Source of the DNA: Calditrichota bacterium
GTDB lineage: Bacteria > Electryoneota > RPQS01
DNA length: 64,000 nt
Reading direction: 5' to 3'
Assembly: GCA_020637395.1 (NCBI GenBank)
Contig: JACJWA010000001.1
Location: 1,798,001-1,862,000, forward strand
The position numbers and the translations under genes are program-made. Each line of letters opens with the position of its first letter. Position 1 is the first letter of the stretch. Shown here piece by piece: positions 32,701-41,544 of this stretch. The notes under the pieces were generated by a model, which saw nothing but the letters and a program-made list of their open reading frames with translations, had not been told where the DNA came from and ran no database searches.

Positions 32701-35700
32701 TTAGGGAGCCGCGACGGCCTTCACGACAAAGAAGCGCTTCTGAATTCCGGCCAACGGAATCGTAAGCGTCGTTCCGGCGGTGCTGCCTTCCAAAGTCACC
32801 AGCATGCCGTCCGATTCCGGAGACGACCACAGTTCATAGTACGGAGCGCCGCTCGCGTCCCAGTTGAACTGCAATGCGTCCGTGCCCGGGAGGTACAGAA
32901 TCGTCAGGTTGGTCGGCGGCGGGAACGAACCCACATTGAACTCGACCGGAATGATAATCAGACCTTCGTCCGGATCATTCGATGTGACTTCGATGTTGCC
33001 TGTGTAGGTGCCCGCAGGCAGATCACCAGCTTCAAAGAAGACGCTCACATCCGTGCAATCGCCCGGATTCAATACACCGCTGACCGGCGGAACGATCGTC
33101 AGCCAATCCACGGTGGCCTTGAATTCGATGGCCATGTTGTCATGCAGATATGCGGCGTTGTACACCACACCAAGACCGTCCGTACCATTGTGATCATTCA
33201 GACCCACCGTCGCGGAGGTCAGACCGACCGTGCCGATCGTCTGCGTTTCGTACTGAATGACGATGCGGCCGTTTGCGTACAACATGACCTGGAAGTTGTA
33301 GATGTCGCCGGTCGTACCCGAGAAGTGTCGAATGTCGTCCCACTCCACGACAAAACGGCTGTTCGGCGCGTCATAGTAGGTGTACACACCGCCGCCCGCG
33401 GGCGGATAGAGGTCGTCCCAGAACGGGGCGATCATCGCCAGAGGAGCCGACGTGCTCGGAATCGCAACATTCGAATAGGCCGACGAACCCGATCCGAAAT
33501 TCATCAGACCGTTCGACGTGACGTTCACCGAGTTGTATGAAATCCCGTAGAACTCGAACGAGAACGGCAACGCGATTGAGACAAACTGATCGTCGCCGGT
33601 TATGCCAGAGTTCGAGCCGATACCATTGATCTCAAACCAACTATACACAGGACCGCCCGGCTCATCCGAGTCAATCCACGTGTAACCAAATGTGTCCGGA
33701 CCACCCTGCGCATCGAGCGGAGAATAGGAGTCACGATCACTGACATTCACGTCAACCTTTGCTCCGTTGTTGATCGCGCGGATCATGTCCAACTGCTCCT
33801 TGGTCATTTCGACATTGACCGCAGGCACATAGCTCGACAAAGCAAGAGCAGGCGTCGTCTGCTGCCAGCTTGAACCCCAATACAGCGGGCAAACACCGGT
33901 GTTGCAGATCTGGAAGGAACCCGTGTCCGTGCCGCCAAGCGGAGCCGCTCCGGACAGCGAGGCCGGAGTGATCGCGATATCCGCATCGCCAAGTTCACAA
34001 CCCGGTCCAGTCGAGAAGTAGACCGTACGGCCAGGTTCCTGGCCCCAGGAGTTGGCATCCACCGCGCCGTCGCACACGTACTGCGAATAGGTGCCGCCGT
34101 CCTGCGTCATGATGCCGACCGTGGTACTGGCCACATCCGTCAGCGGATCATCATACTGGAAGAGAATGTGGTTGTCGCCCGTCGCGGAAGAATAGAAGCC
34201 CTGGTCATAGATAATGACCTGGAAGCTCTGCAAACCACCGCCGCCGAAGTGTGAAATCTGATACCACGACACCACCAGCCAGTTGTTCGCCGCGTCATAG
34301 TAGTAGGCAACTTGACCTGAATACGTAGTCATGTCATTCCAGTTCACATAGAGACCCGGAGACATGAACGCGTTCGGCAAGCAGTCATTGAAATAGGCAA
34401 ACTCGCAGGCATCAAACGTCACATAGCCGTTAGAGCCGACGTAGAAGTCGGTATACGTCTGGCCATAGAACTGGAAGGGGAACGGGAAAGTGAACGGTCC
34501 TTCGCAGCCATCGTCCACCGACAACAGAATCTGCGTACCCGATCCGCCTTCGGACGGAGTTACTGCCTGCCAATCAAAGGCGATACCATCGGCGTCCACG
34601 TCTTCGCACATCGTATAGCCATAAGGATCAGCCGGCGAGCAGTCGTAACGCGGATCGCTCGGCAACAGGAAGTCCACCGTCGTGCTGACGCCAATCGCGA
34701 CGTTCAGCGCTTCGTCCGGACCGCAGCCCGGCAAAGACGCGCGAAGGTCATACGTACCTTGCGGCAGCGTGATCGAATAGAACCCCGAACCGTTGGTCGT
34801 CGCCGACGGAATGGGCGTATTCAGCACTTCCACCGTGGCGCCAACTGCAGGACCGCCGGCGCAGTTTGTCACGATACCGGACACTGTTCCCTGCGGAGCA
34901 AGAACCAGCGTGAAGTTCTGAGTCACCGTGTCGCCTTCGACGATGTTGATGCCAGGTGCTGACTGCGAAACGTAGCCAAACGCGGAGCATTCCACGGTGT
35001 ACGTGCCTTCGGAAAGCGGCAGACAATAAGAACCGTCCGCTTCGGTGAAGACTTCGTTCGAACCGGTCGTGATGCCGACACGCGCACCGGCGATCGGGTT
35101 CACACCGTCCGTCACCACACCGCACACGCGGCCAAGATTCGACACCGCAAGCACGGATTCATATGCATCAATGAAACCATAGCCGTACTGATTGTCCTGA
35201 CCGGCGGTGCCGTAGTCAATCGCCGTGCTCATGATGGCGTCCTTGATCGTCACATGGTCGCAATCCGGGCAGGCTTCACGCATCAAAGCCACCACACCAG
35301 CGACGTGCGGACCGGCCATCGAGGTACCGGAATAAAAACCATTGTAGCCGCCGCCGGGAACCGATGAGTAGACATCCACGCCGGGAGCCGAAATCTCAGG
35401 CTTGATGTTGTCCGGGCTTGCCGGGGTACACGGCGTCGGGCCCTGGCTCGAGAAGCTGGCCAACGGGTAGGGAGCCGTAAAGTTCGTCGCATCCACCGCG
35501 CCAACCGAGAAAATCTGATAAGCATTCAGAGAGTAGATCGCCGGGCTGCGCAGGCCGCTCGTGCTCTCATTACCCGCCGACCACGTGATGACCGGACCCG
35601 CGGCTTCGCAGTTCGTGATCACGGTGTTCCAGAAATCAAAGCACTGAGCGTAGCCCAAGCCAGTGAAGACGCCCCAGCTGTTCTGAATCACGTCGGGAAC

Positions 35701-36606
35701 GTCATCCAGCGTGCCGGGATTTCCGTCAGGATCCGCAAACCACTGATAGTCCGCGATGATGTCGTTGTCAAAATCGCCGCTGACACCCTGATTGATCGAG
35801 TTCGTGGCAATCCACCGAGCATTCGGGGCCGAGCCCACGGTGTTGATGTCGCCGTCGCCTTCGAATTCACGTCCGGTGATCGTTCCCATCACGTGCGTTC
35901 CGTGGCCGTTGCCGTCCGCCGGAAAGCTGGGAGCCGAGCCCAAAGCATCGCGCCAGCATTCCGCCGCCGGAGCGAAGTTACCGCGCCAGCGCGAAGCCAA
36001 CGCCGGGTGAGTTCCATCCACACCCGTATCGCAGTTCGCCACCAGGACGCCCTGACCCGTGATGCCCAACACGTTGTTCACTTCGGTCGCGCGGATCGCA
36101 TCCTGACCGGGAGTCGTGAACTCCGTGTCCAACGGATTGCGCTCGGGAGCGCGGCCTTCACGCATAATCGGCTCAATCAGTTCCGCGCGAAAATTCTCCG
36201 TCACGTACTTCACATCGCCGCGCTCACGCAGCGATTCGAGATAGTCCTTCTTGGCCGAAACCACAAAGAGGTTTTCAATCCAGTAGGCCGTGAAGCCTTT
36301 CACATCGCCGGACTTCACAAGAGCGTTCAGCTCATTGCGAAATGCTGGCTGTGTCTGCTCCGCGTTGTACTTCAGGGCGGAGATGACTTCCGTATGGCGC
36401 TCGGCCAGGCCCGCACCACGGGCGTGAAGTTGGAAGTCAAGTGTCATAATGTCAATCGGACTTTCGAGAATGACGATCGCACTCACGAAGTCCTCGGCTT
36501 TGGCATGCTCAAGTTCATAATCCAGGGCCGGCGAAAACTCTGCGGCCAGAGCGCTCGCGCACCAGATCATCAGCACTGCCAAAAACATAAGGGACCCACG
36601 TTTCAT
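32701..36606 (-). CDS. Large secreted subtilisin-like serine protease (S8)
   Basis: The 1301-residue product has a signal peptide (about 1-21), an I9-like propeptide region (about 30-145) and an S8 catalytic domain (about 170-490). Asp193 (NCDTGVDGTH), His235 (GNGHGTHVMG) and Ser429 (YSGTSMAGPHVAG) form the triad; Asn345 is the oxyanion residue. Two carboxypeptidase-regulatory-like beta-sandwich domains follow (about 495-640), then repeated beta modules (FPFQFYGQTYTDFYVGSNGYVTF; FSFEFYGISYNSVNVTSNGLMNF) and an FN3-like end. No T9SS motif is present. It probably degrades proteins outside the cell. AGGAG precedes the ATG. Confidence 0.93.
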   Translation of the reverse strand: MKRGSLMFLAVLMIWCASALAAEFSPALDYELEHAKAEDFVSAIVILESPIDIMTLDFQLHARGAGLAERHTEVISALKYNAEQTQPAFRNELNALVKSGDVKGFTAYWIENLFVVSAKKDYLESLRERGDVKYVTENFRAELIEPIMREGRAPERNPLDTEFTTPGQDAIRATEVNNVLGITGQGVLVANCDTGVDGTHPALASRWRGNFAPAAECWRDALGSAPSFPADGNGHGTHVMGTITGREFEGDGDINTVGSAPNARWIATNSINQGVSGDFDNDIIADYQWFADPDGNPGTLDDVPDVIQNSWGVFTGLGYAQCFDFWNTVITNCEAAGPVITWSAGNESTSGLRSPAIYSLNAYQIFSVGAVDATNFTAPYPLASFSSQGPTPCTPASPDNIKPEISAPGVDVYSSVPGGGYNGFYSGTSMAGPHVAGVVALMREACPDCDHVTIKDAIMSTAIDYGTAGQDNQYGYGFIDAYESVLAVSNLGRVCGVVTDGVNPIAGARVGITTGSNEVFTEADGSYCLPLSEGTYTVECSAFGYVSQSAPGINIVEGDTVTQNFTLVLAPQGTVSGIVTNCAGGPAVGATVEVLNTPIPSATTNGSGFYSITLPQGTYDLRASLPGCGPDEALNVAIGVSTTVDFLLPSDPRYDCSPADPYGYTMCEDVDADGIAFDWQAVTPSEGGSGTQILLSVDDGCEGPFTFPFPFQFYGQTYTDFYVGSNGYVTFDACEFAYFNDCLPNAFMSPGLYVNWNDMTTYSGQVAYYYDAANNWLVVSWYQISHFGGGGLQSFQVIIYDQGFYSSATGDNHILFQYDDPLTDVASTTVGIMTQDGGTYSQYVCDGAVDANSWGQEPGRTVYFSTGPGCELGDADIAITPASLSGAAPLGGTDTGSFQICNTGVCPLYWGSSWQQTTPALALSSYVPAVNVEMTKEQLDMIRAINNGAKVDVNVSDRDSYSPLDAQGGPDTFGYTWIDSDEPGGPVYSWFEINGIGSNSGITGDDQFVSIALPFSFEFYGISYNSVNVTSNGLMNFGSGSSAYSNVAIPSTSAPLAMIAPFWDDLYPPAGGGVYTYYDAPNSRFVVEWDDIRHFSGTTGDIYNFQVMLYANGRIVIQYETQTIGTVGLTSATVGLNDHNGTDGLGVVYNAAYLHDNMAIEFKATVDWLTIVPPVSGVLNPGDCTDVSVFFEAGDLPAGTYTGNIEVTSNDPDEGLIIIPVEFNVGSFPPPTNLTILYLPGTDALQFNWDASGAPYYELWSSPESDGMLVTLEGSTAGTTLTIPLAGIQKRFFVVKAVAAP

Positions 36607-36661
36607 CGTTACTCCTGCTTTCTTTGTGGATTCACGGACGGGTTACCATGCGCTAGTATTG

Positions 36662-36690
36662 AAGCTATCGTAATTCGCGCAACTTGTCAA
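36662..36690 (-). promoter_or_regulatory. Predicted promoter of the subtilase gene
   Basis: Minus-strand TTGACA (36685-36690) and TAGCTT (36662-36667) are separated by 17 bases. The start would be near 36655. The rest of the 347-base gap (36607-36953) holds only this promoter and the next terminator. Confidence 0.7.
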
Positions 36691-36895
36691 CAATTTCCAC
36701 TGTCCTCCTTAAAGATTGAGTCCCTGCTGACCCACCTATCCGGCAGCTGCCGCCCCCAGACCATAGCTTCGCAAATGCTTGAAAAACTGACATGGTTCAC
36801 CTTCCAGTTGCGAGATTTCAACCTGTCAACTTTGCTGGCAAGGCAAAACCTAACAGTGTGAGAGGCAATTCGCACTTTTGACTCACTTTGAAACG

Positions 36896-36928
36896 TGAGA
36901 CGGGCGACACTTTGTGCCGCCCGTCTCA
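36896..36928 (-). terminator. Terminator of the T9SS protein gene
   Basis: TGAGACGGGCG and CGCCCGTCTCA flank an inner CAC-TTT-GTG. CGTTTC follows on the minus strand, so the T run is short. Confidence 0.6.
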
Positions 36929-36953
36929 GGGGTTTCTAACTTTGAAAGGTCTG

Positions 36954-39317
36954 CTACTTCATCAGGACCATCTTGCGGAGCTCGGAGAAGTCTCCGGCTC
37001 TGAGCTGATAGAAGTAAAGCCCGGACGGAAGGTTGGTTGCGTCAAACGAAATGCTGTGACGTCCAGCTTCCAAAGTCCCGTTCACCAGCGATGCGACTTC
37101 CTGACCAAGGGCATTGATCACCCGCAGGTTTGCCACCGAGCGTTCCGGCAGATCAAAGGAAATCGTCGTCTGCGGATTGAACGGATTCGGATAGTTTTGG
37201 TGCAGAGCAAACTCGGTCACCGTCGCATTGCCTGCTTCCGGCGCGGCATCCAGTTCGGCGGCCACGGCTTCGGCTCCGCTCAGATCACAGGCCACAAGCG
37301 CATAGTGATACATCCGGCCATTCTCCAAACCATTGTCGGTCCAGGTGTAGGCCGACCCGGACGGGCTGTTCACCGCATCCACGCGTCCCACCAGAGCACC
37401 GTCACGGCGAAGGTCGAAGTGGCTGCTGTTCTGCTCAGAAGCCGTGCTCCAGTTCAGTTGGACGGCGTTATTCAATCCGACGGCGTCAAAGCTATTCAAC
37501 TCGACCGGAAGACGGGTATCACTCGTGATATGCAGAGTGATTTCGCCGCACCGGAAAGCGCTCCAGAAATAGTGCGCCGTCGCGACGTAGTAGGTGCCCG
37601 CGGCGAGGTTCAAGTCCGTCAGGACTTCAGGTGCGCCCAAGAACGGATTGTTGCCGCCGATTTCCGCGATGTCCGCCGAGGCCACGCAGGACCCTTGCGG
37701 ATCATTGCAGTCCGTGAACACCATGATCTGGTTGTCGCCGGGGCCAGAGGCCGTCAACGTCATGATTGCGGCCTGCTCAATAGTGAAGCTGTAAATCACG
37801 GCACGCTCCGAACTATAGCAGGTGTCGCTGTCACAGCCGCTGCGTCCGACGCAGAAATTCACCGGAACGCTGCAACAGGAGTTTTCCGTGTTCGTGTATT
37901 CAAGCACACCCGGAATCACGATGGGATCCACGCAGAAGTCCGTCGGGCAGCACTCTTCGCAGGTCAAACCTGCGGTCCAAAGCCCTTGCACCGTAAGACA
38001 CTCGTCGCGCGTCCACTCATCTGCACAGGCCGGGCCGTCTTCCGTACGATAGCAGCAACGGCCCACCGGAACGGGACACTCAAGACAGGCAGTGGTCAAC
38101 GTGTAGTTCGTCCCACAGGCAATGTCCTGATTCATGATCACACCGATCACGTACAGGCCTGGTGTCACACACGCGTCGAACGCGGACGTCTGGCAACGCA
38201 CATAAGTCGCGAAATGAACCGGATCCCATTCTCCGCAGAGATCCGAAGGATCCATGCGCCAGATTCCCCATGAACCCGGCGCATCGGCGAACAGGCCCAC
38301 ATACAAACTCTCGCTCTGAGCTGCTACAGTCATAGTGTAATAGTCCACGTCTTGAACCGGACCGCCCGTGACGCCCTGATAGGTTCCCGCCGTCGCGCAG
38401 ACGACCATGTTGCAGGCAATCTCTTCGAATAGCGGGGGCGCACCGGGGATACAGCCAGCGTTCGTCACATCCGTGTAGCCGCCCTGGCAGACCAGTTGTT
38501 CGACGCTGTGATAGGCGCCGTCCGGGCACTCCACACACGGCGGAGGCGGAGGAGGCGTGCAGCGCTCACAGCGAATGCCATTGTCCATTCCAAAGAGATA
38601 CGCGCCGTTGCTGGTCGAGCTCCAACCGTCCACAAAAATGTAATAGGTTACACCCGCACTCAGCGTCAGATTGCTGCAGCAGCTCGTCAGATTGCCGCTG
38701 CCTTGCGGACAACCGCCGGCGTGATCATCGCTGCAGCACACGAATTCCGCATTCGGATCTCCGGGGCAGCCGTTGGCATAGATGTACAGGTACGTGTCAT
38801 ACTGCGATCCGCACAGCGAAATGGAAACCACTTCGTCTTCGACCGGCGTGTACGAATAGACCACGTCGCGACCATCGCCCGGAACCGACGGACCGGGAGG
38901 ATCCGAACCGCAACGGTCCGCGGCGAGCGGCTGATAGTTATTCGCATTGTCGCTTGTGTTGCCCGTTTCACAGAACGGCAGGCTCGTGATGACATATGCG
39001 TTTTCGCACGTCTCGCCGCCTTCGTCCAGAGTGCTAACAGTCTCGCGGCCATTCAGTTGAATCAGAATCTCATTAATCCGTGCCCAAATCTCCGATGCGT
39101 CCTGCTCCACGACCTTGCGGGCATACGCTTCTTCATAGAGACCGACAAGCTCTGTCTCTAAAGCGGACATATGCGATCCGAGATCCACGGGCAGAACCGT
39201 TGCCGTCTGAGTAGTTTGCACAACAGCAGGACTCTGAGGCCGCTCGACCTTGGTCACAGCAGCCGAAGCCACAAGACTGACGCACATCACACAACACAGA
39301 ATCAAATTTCTATACAT
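36954..39317 (-). CDS. Large Cys-rich T9SS-secreted protein
   Basis: The 787-residue product has a signal peptide (MYRNLILCCVMCVSLVASA). The ATG at 39315-39317 is chosen for AGAGGA upstream. A pre-peptidase-like beta domain (about residues 100-250; YSYTPVEDEVVSISLCGSQYDTYLYIYANG) and a second such domain (about 540-620) contain many Cys pairs. They are followed by an FN3-like domain (LPVELNSFDAVGLNNAVQLNWSTASE) and a T9SS type A sorting domain (YPNPFNPQTTISF to RKMVLMK). It is probably an adhesin or surface protein. Its C-terminus is homologous to that of the 21383-23035 protein. Confidence 0.82.
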   Translation of the reverse strand: MYRNLILCCVMCVSLVASAAVTKVERPQSPAVVQTTQTATVLPVDLGSHMSALETELVGLYEEAYARKVVEQDASEIWARINEILIQLNGRETVSTLDEGGETCENAYVITSLPFCETGNTSDNANNYQPLAADRCGSDPPGPSVPGDGRDVVYSYTPVEDEVVSISLCGSQYDTYLYIYANGCPGDPNAEFVCCSDDHAGGCPQGSGNLTSCCSNLTLSAGVTYYIFVDGWSSTSNGAYLFGMDNGIRCERCTPPPPPPCVECPDGAYHSVEQLVCQGGYTDVTNAGCIPGAPPLFEEIACNMVVCATAGTYQGVTGGPVQDVDYYTMTVAAQSESLYVGLFADAPGSWGIWRMDPSDLCGEWDPVHFATYVRCQTSAFDACVTPGLYVIGVIMNQDIACGTNYTLTTACLECPVPVGRCCYRTEDGPACADEWTRDECLTVQGLWTAGLTCEECCPTDFCVDPIVIPGVLEYTNTENSCCSVPVNFCVGRSGCDSDTCYSSERAVIYSFTIEQAAIMTLTASGPGDNQIMVFTDCNDPQGSCVASADIAEIGGNNPFLGAPEVLTDLNLAAGTYYVATAHYFWSAFRCGEITLHITSDTRLPVELNSFDAVGLNNAVQLNWSTASEQNSSHFDLRRDGALVGRVDAVNSPSGSAYTWTDNGLENGRMYHYALVACDLSGAEAVAAELDAAPEAGNATVTEFALHQNYPNPFNPQTTISFDLPERSVANLRVINALGQEVASLVNGTLEAGRHSISFDATNLPSGLYFYQLRAGDFSELRKMVLMK

Positions 39318-39358
39318 GTTTGTCCTCTTTTCGTGAAGTCTGTTCCATAGTGAGAACC

Positions 39359-39386
39359 AATATACACGCGCACGATTCGTTGTGAA
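39359..39386 (-). promoter_or_regulatory. Predicted promoter of the Cys-rich T9SS gene
   Basis: Minus-strand TTCACA (39381-39386) and TATATT (39359-39364) are separated by 16 bases. Each box matches the consensus at 5 of 6 positions. Confidence 0.55.
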
Positions 39387-39810
39387 GTTCAAACATTGTA
39401 TCAAGAAAATCTTCTGGGTCCGCTCTGCTTCGCAGAGCATATAGTAAGTACACCTGCTTCAATTGAGAAGGTTATGTTGCGCAGGCCGTGCGCTTAAGCG
39501 GATGCGAGAGCCGGAACTCCGTTGTATGGATTGGTATGCACGAAATCAATGCACCGGGCCAGCTCTTGGAGACATCGCGATGAGCAGAGAGCGAATCAGT
39601 TTGTTTTCGCCCTTGCCGGAGGCAAAAGGTGGCGATTGAGTCCTTGAGTGACCCTGTCACGTAATGACGATTTCTGAATAGCTGACGATACGGGATGGGT
39701 ATAGAACCTTTGGTTTGAATCTTCTGGAATATCAAGACAATAGAATTGAAGATTTGTTCTAAGCTTACTCTAATTGTCATATTTGTATAAACATAAGTAT
39801 TTTGTAATGG
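39387..39810. other. Intergenic region with no recognised gene
   Basis: This stretch separates the T9SS gene from the cytochrome locus. Frames present are short, Arg/Ser-rich or without a ribosome site. A+T content rises toward the cytochrome promoter. I see no RNA gene or repeat. Confidence 0.5.
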
Positions 39811-39839
39811 TTGCAAAGGTCGCTAATCGTCGGTATATT
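39811..39839 (+). promoter_or_regulatory. Predicted promoter of the plus-strand cytochrome operon
   Basis: TTGCAA at 39811-39816 and TATATT at 39834-39839 are separated by 17 bases. The start would be near 39846. A GAGCG-TAA-CGCTC hairpin (39852-39864) lies at the 5' end of the 55-base leader. Confidence 0.65.
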
Positions 39840-39900
39840 TATGCATGAAAAGAGCGTAACGCTCCGAATCGTCACGCATTTATTCCAAGGAAAAAACGCA

Positions 39901-40446
39901 ATGAAATTCAATCGGATCATTATCATCGCTGCGATCTGCCTGGCTTTTGTCGCCAGTGCCTTTGCTCAGGATGAGGCCAAGACACCGACCTATGTCGGTT
40001 CAGGCAAGTGCAAGATGTGCCATAAAGGCGAGAAGAACGGAAACATCTGGGAAACCTGGCTTGAGACCCCGCATGCCAAGGCCATGTCCAAGCTCGATCC
40101 CGCCAAGGGCGAAGACAAGAACCCCGAGTGTCTGGCTTGCCACACGACCGGCTATGGCGCGGGCGGCTATGATGCTATGGCTGAGATGATGGGTGCCGAA
40201 GACCTCGGCGGCGTCGGATGTGAATCCTGCCATGGACCGGGATCTGAATATAAATCCAAGAAGGTCATGGAGTCGCGCGAAGCCTCCATCGCGGCCGGAC
40301 TGTGGATTCCCGACGAAAACACTTGCAAGAAGTGCCACAACGAAAAGTCCCCGACCTTCAAGGGCTTTAACTACGAAGAAGCGTACGCCAAGATCGTGCA
40401 CCACCTTCCGCCAAAGGCTGAAGGCGGAGCTGCGGAAGGCGAATAA
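39901..40446 (+). CDS. Tetraheme cytochrome c, c554-like
   Basis: The 181-residue product has a signal peptide cut after ASAFA. Four CxxCH motifs (CKMCH, CLACH, CESCH, CKKCH) bind four c-type hemes. YVGSGKCKMCHKGEKNGNIWETWLETPHAKAM is the opening of the cytochrome c554-like family. It is predicted to be a soluble periplasmic electron carrier. AAGG precedes the ATG. A hairpin and a candidate operator separate it from the Fe-S gene, so it may be expressed at another level from the rest. Confidence 0.9.
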   Translation: MKFNRIIIIAAICLAFVASAFAQDEAKTPTYVGSGKCKMCHKGEKNGNIWETWLETPHAKAMSKLDPAKGEDKNPECLACHTTGYGAGGYDAMAEMMGAEDLGGVGCESCHGPGSEYKSKKVMESREASIAAGLWIPDENTCKKCHNEKSPTFKGFNYEEAYAKIVHHLPPKAEGGAAEGE

Positions 40447-40463
40447 GAACTCTCTGCTTGATT

Positions 40464-40490
40464 CGACGCGGCCCACTTCGGGCCGCGTCG
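40464..40490 (+). other. GC-rich hairpin after the tetraheme cytochrome gene
   Basis: CGACGCGGCCC and GGGCCGCGTCG form an 11-bp stem with a 5-base loop. No T run follows. It may stabilise or partly stop the tetraheme message. Confidence 0.5.
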
Positions 40491-40547
40491 CGCAAGCGAC
40501 AACTATCCCTTCGCGTTGTGACCCGCCTAAAGGATTGGGTCATTTCA

Positions 40548-40563
40548 TGTGAAAAAAATCACA
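40548..40563 (+). promoter_or_regulatory. Consensus-like CRP/FNR-family operator upstream of hybA-like gene
   Basis: TGTGAAAAAAATCACA is a perfect TGTGA-N6-TCACA inverted repeat, the core of the CRP consensus. It lies 37 bases before the ATG of the Fe-S gene. Outer arms GCGTTG and CAACGC and repeated TGACCCG surround it. A CRP/FNR-type sensor of redox state or cAMP could act here; no such regulator is in the window. Confidence 0.5.
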
Positions 40564-40599
40564 TAGTTTGACCCGTCAACGCGATGGAGGGAACAAACT

Positions 40600-41544
40600 A
40601 TGGAAATGAATCGCCGCAACTTCCTCAAAATTGCCGGACTTGCCACAGCCGGAGTGGCCACTGGCGCCCTGCCGGGAAAGTCGCTGGCCTCCGTCAATCA
40701 CTTCGAGGGCAATCCCGACCGCAAAGGAGTGCTCGTGGATACCACGCAGTGTATCGGCCTGAATTGCCGACGCTGCGAATTGGCCTGCGCCAAGCAACAC
40801 GGTCTCCCCACTCCCAGCAACCCGCCGGAAGACCCTACGGTCTTTGATCAGCCGCGACGCACACATGCCGACCAATTCACGGTCGTCAATCGCTACCCGG
40901 GAGATTCCCCGGACTCCCCTATTTACTGCAAGACGCAGTGCATGCACTGCGATGAACCTGCCTGCGCTTCGGCCTGTCTCGTCGGAGCCTTCAGCAAGAG
41001 CGAGACCGGCGCTGTCCACTACGACGCAAGCGTATGCATCGGCTGCCGCTACTGTATGGTGGCATGCCCGTTTAGTATTCCAACTTATGAATATGACCGT
41101 GCGCTTCACCCGAGGGTGAGGAAATGCACTTTCTGTTTAGAAGAGAGATTAGAAGAAGGCAAGCCGCCTGCCTGTGTTGAGGCTTGTCCCCGGGAAGTGA
41201 TGACGTTCGGACGACGCGAAGACTTAATCAAGCTCGCCCGTCAGAGAATCGCCCGCAATCCCGACAAATACGTTGATCATATCTATGGTGAGCACGAGGT
41301 CGGCGGCACGAGCTGGATGTACCTATCTTCCAAGCCGTTCGACCAAATCGGGTTCCGAACGGATCTGGGGACTATTCCCTATCCCGAGCTCACCCGCAAC
41401 TATCTTTCCGCCGCGCCGCTCGTCATGGCCATCTGGCCGACGTTTTTCCTGAGCGTTTATCTGTTTACAAAACGCAAGGAACAGCTCGCTGAGCAGAACG
41501 GCAACAAGGCGAACGGCAATCACAGAATGAAGGAGGAGAAATAG
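40600..41544 (+). CDS. HybA/HmcB-like periplasmic Fe-S protein, four 4Fe-4S clusters
   Basis: The 314-residue product has a Tat signal (NRRNFLK, residues 4-10). Four cysteine groups, CIGLNCRRCELAC, CKTQCMHCDEPACASAC, CIGCRYCMVACP and CTFC...CVEAC, can bind four [4Fe-4S] clusters. A membrane helix (about residues 270-290) anchors the C-terminus, as in HybA and HmcB. It passes electrons between the NrfD-like membrane subunit and periplasmic partners. With no hydrogenase or molybdoenzyme here, the multiheme cytochromes are the likely partners. GGAGG precedes the ATG; the stop overlaps the next GTG. Confidence 0.92.
   Translation: MEMNRRNFLKIAGLATAGVATGALPGKSLASVNHFEGNPDRKGVLVDTTQCIGLNCRRCELACAKQHGLPTPSNPPEDPTVFDQPRRTHADQFTVVNRYPGDSPDSPIYCKTQCMHCDEPACASACLVGAFSKSETGAVHYDASVCIGCRYCMVACPFSIPTYEYDRALHPRVRKCTFCLEERLEEGKPPACVEACPREVMTFGRREDLIKLARQRIARNPDKYVDHIYGEHEVGGTSWMYLSSKPFDQIGFRTDLGTIPYPELTRNYLSAAPLVMAIWPTFFLSVYLFTKRKEQLAEQNGNKANGNHRMKEEK

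Noticed and set aside
32689..33540. Plus-strand frame opposite the subtilase
   Set aside because: Shadow of the subtilase C-terminal region, with shadow-type Arg/His composition.
36954..39317. Heme motifs in the Cys-rich T9SS protein
   Set aside because: It has many cysteine pairs but no CxxCH series, so disulfides are more likely than hemes.
39472..39816. 114-codon minus-strand frame between the T9SS gene and the cytochrome locus
   Set aside because: No ribosome site or domain; its start lies in the predicted cytochrome promoter.
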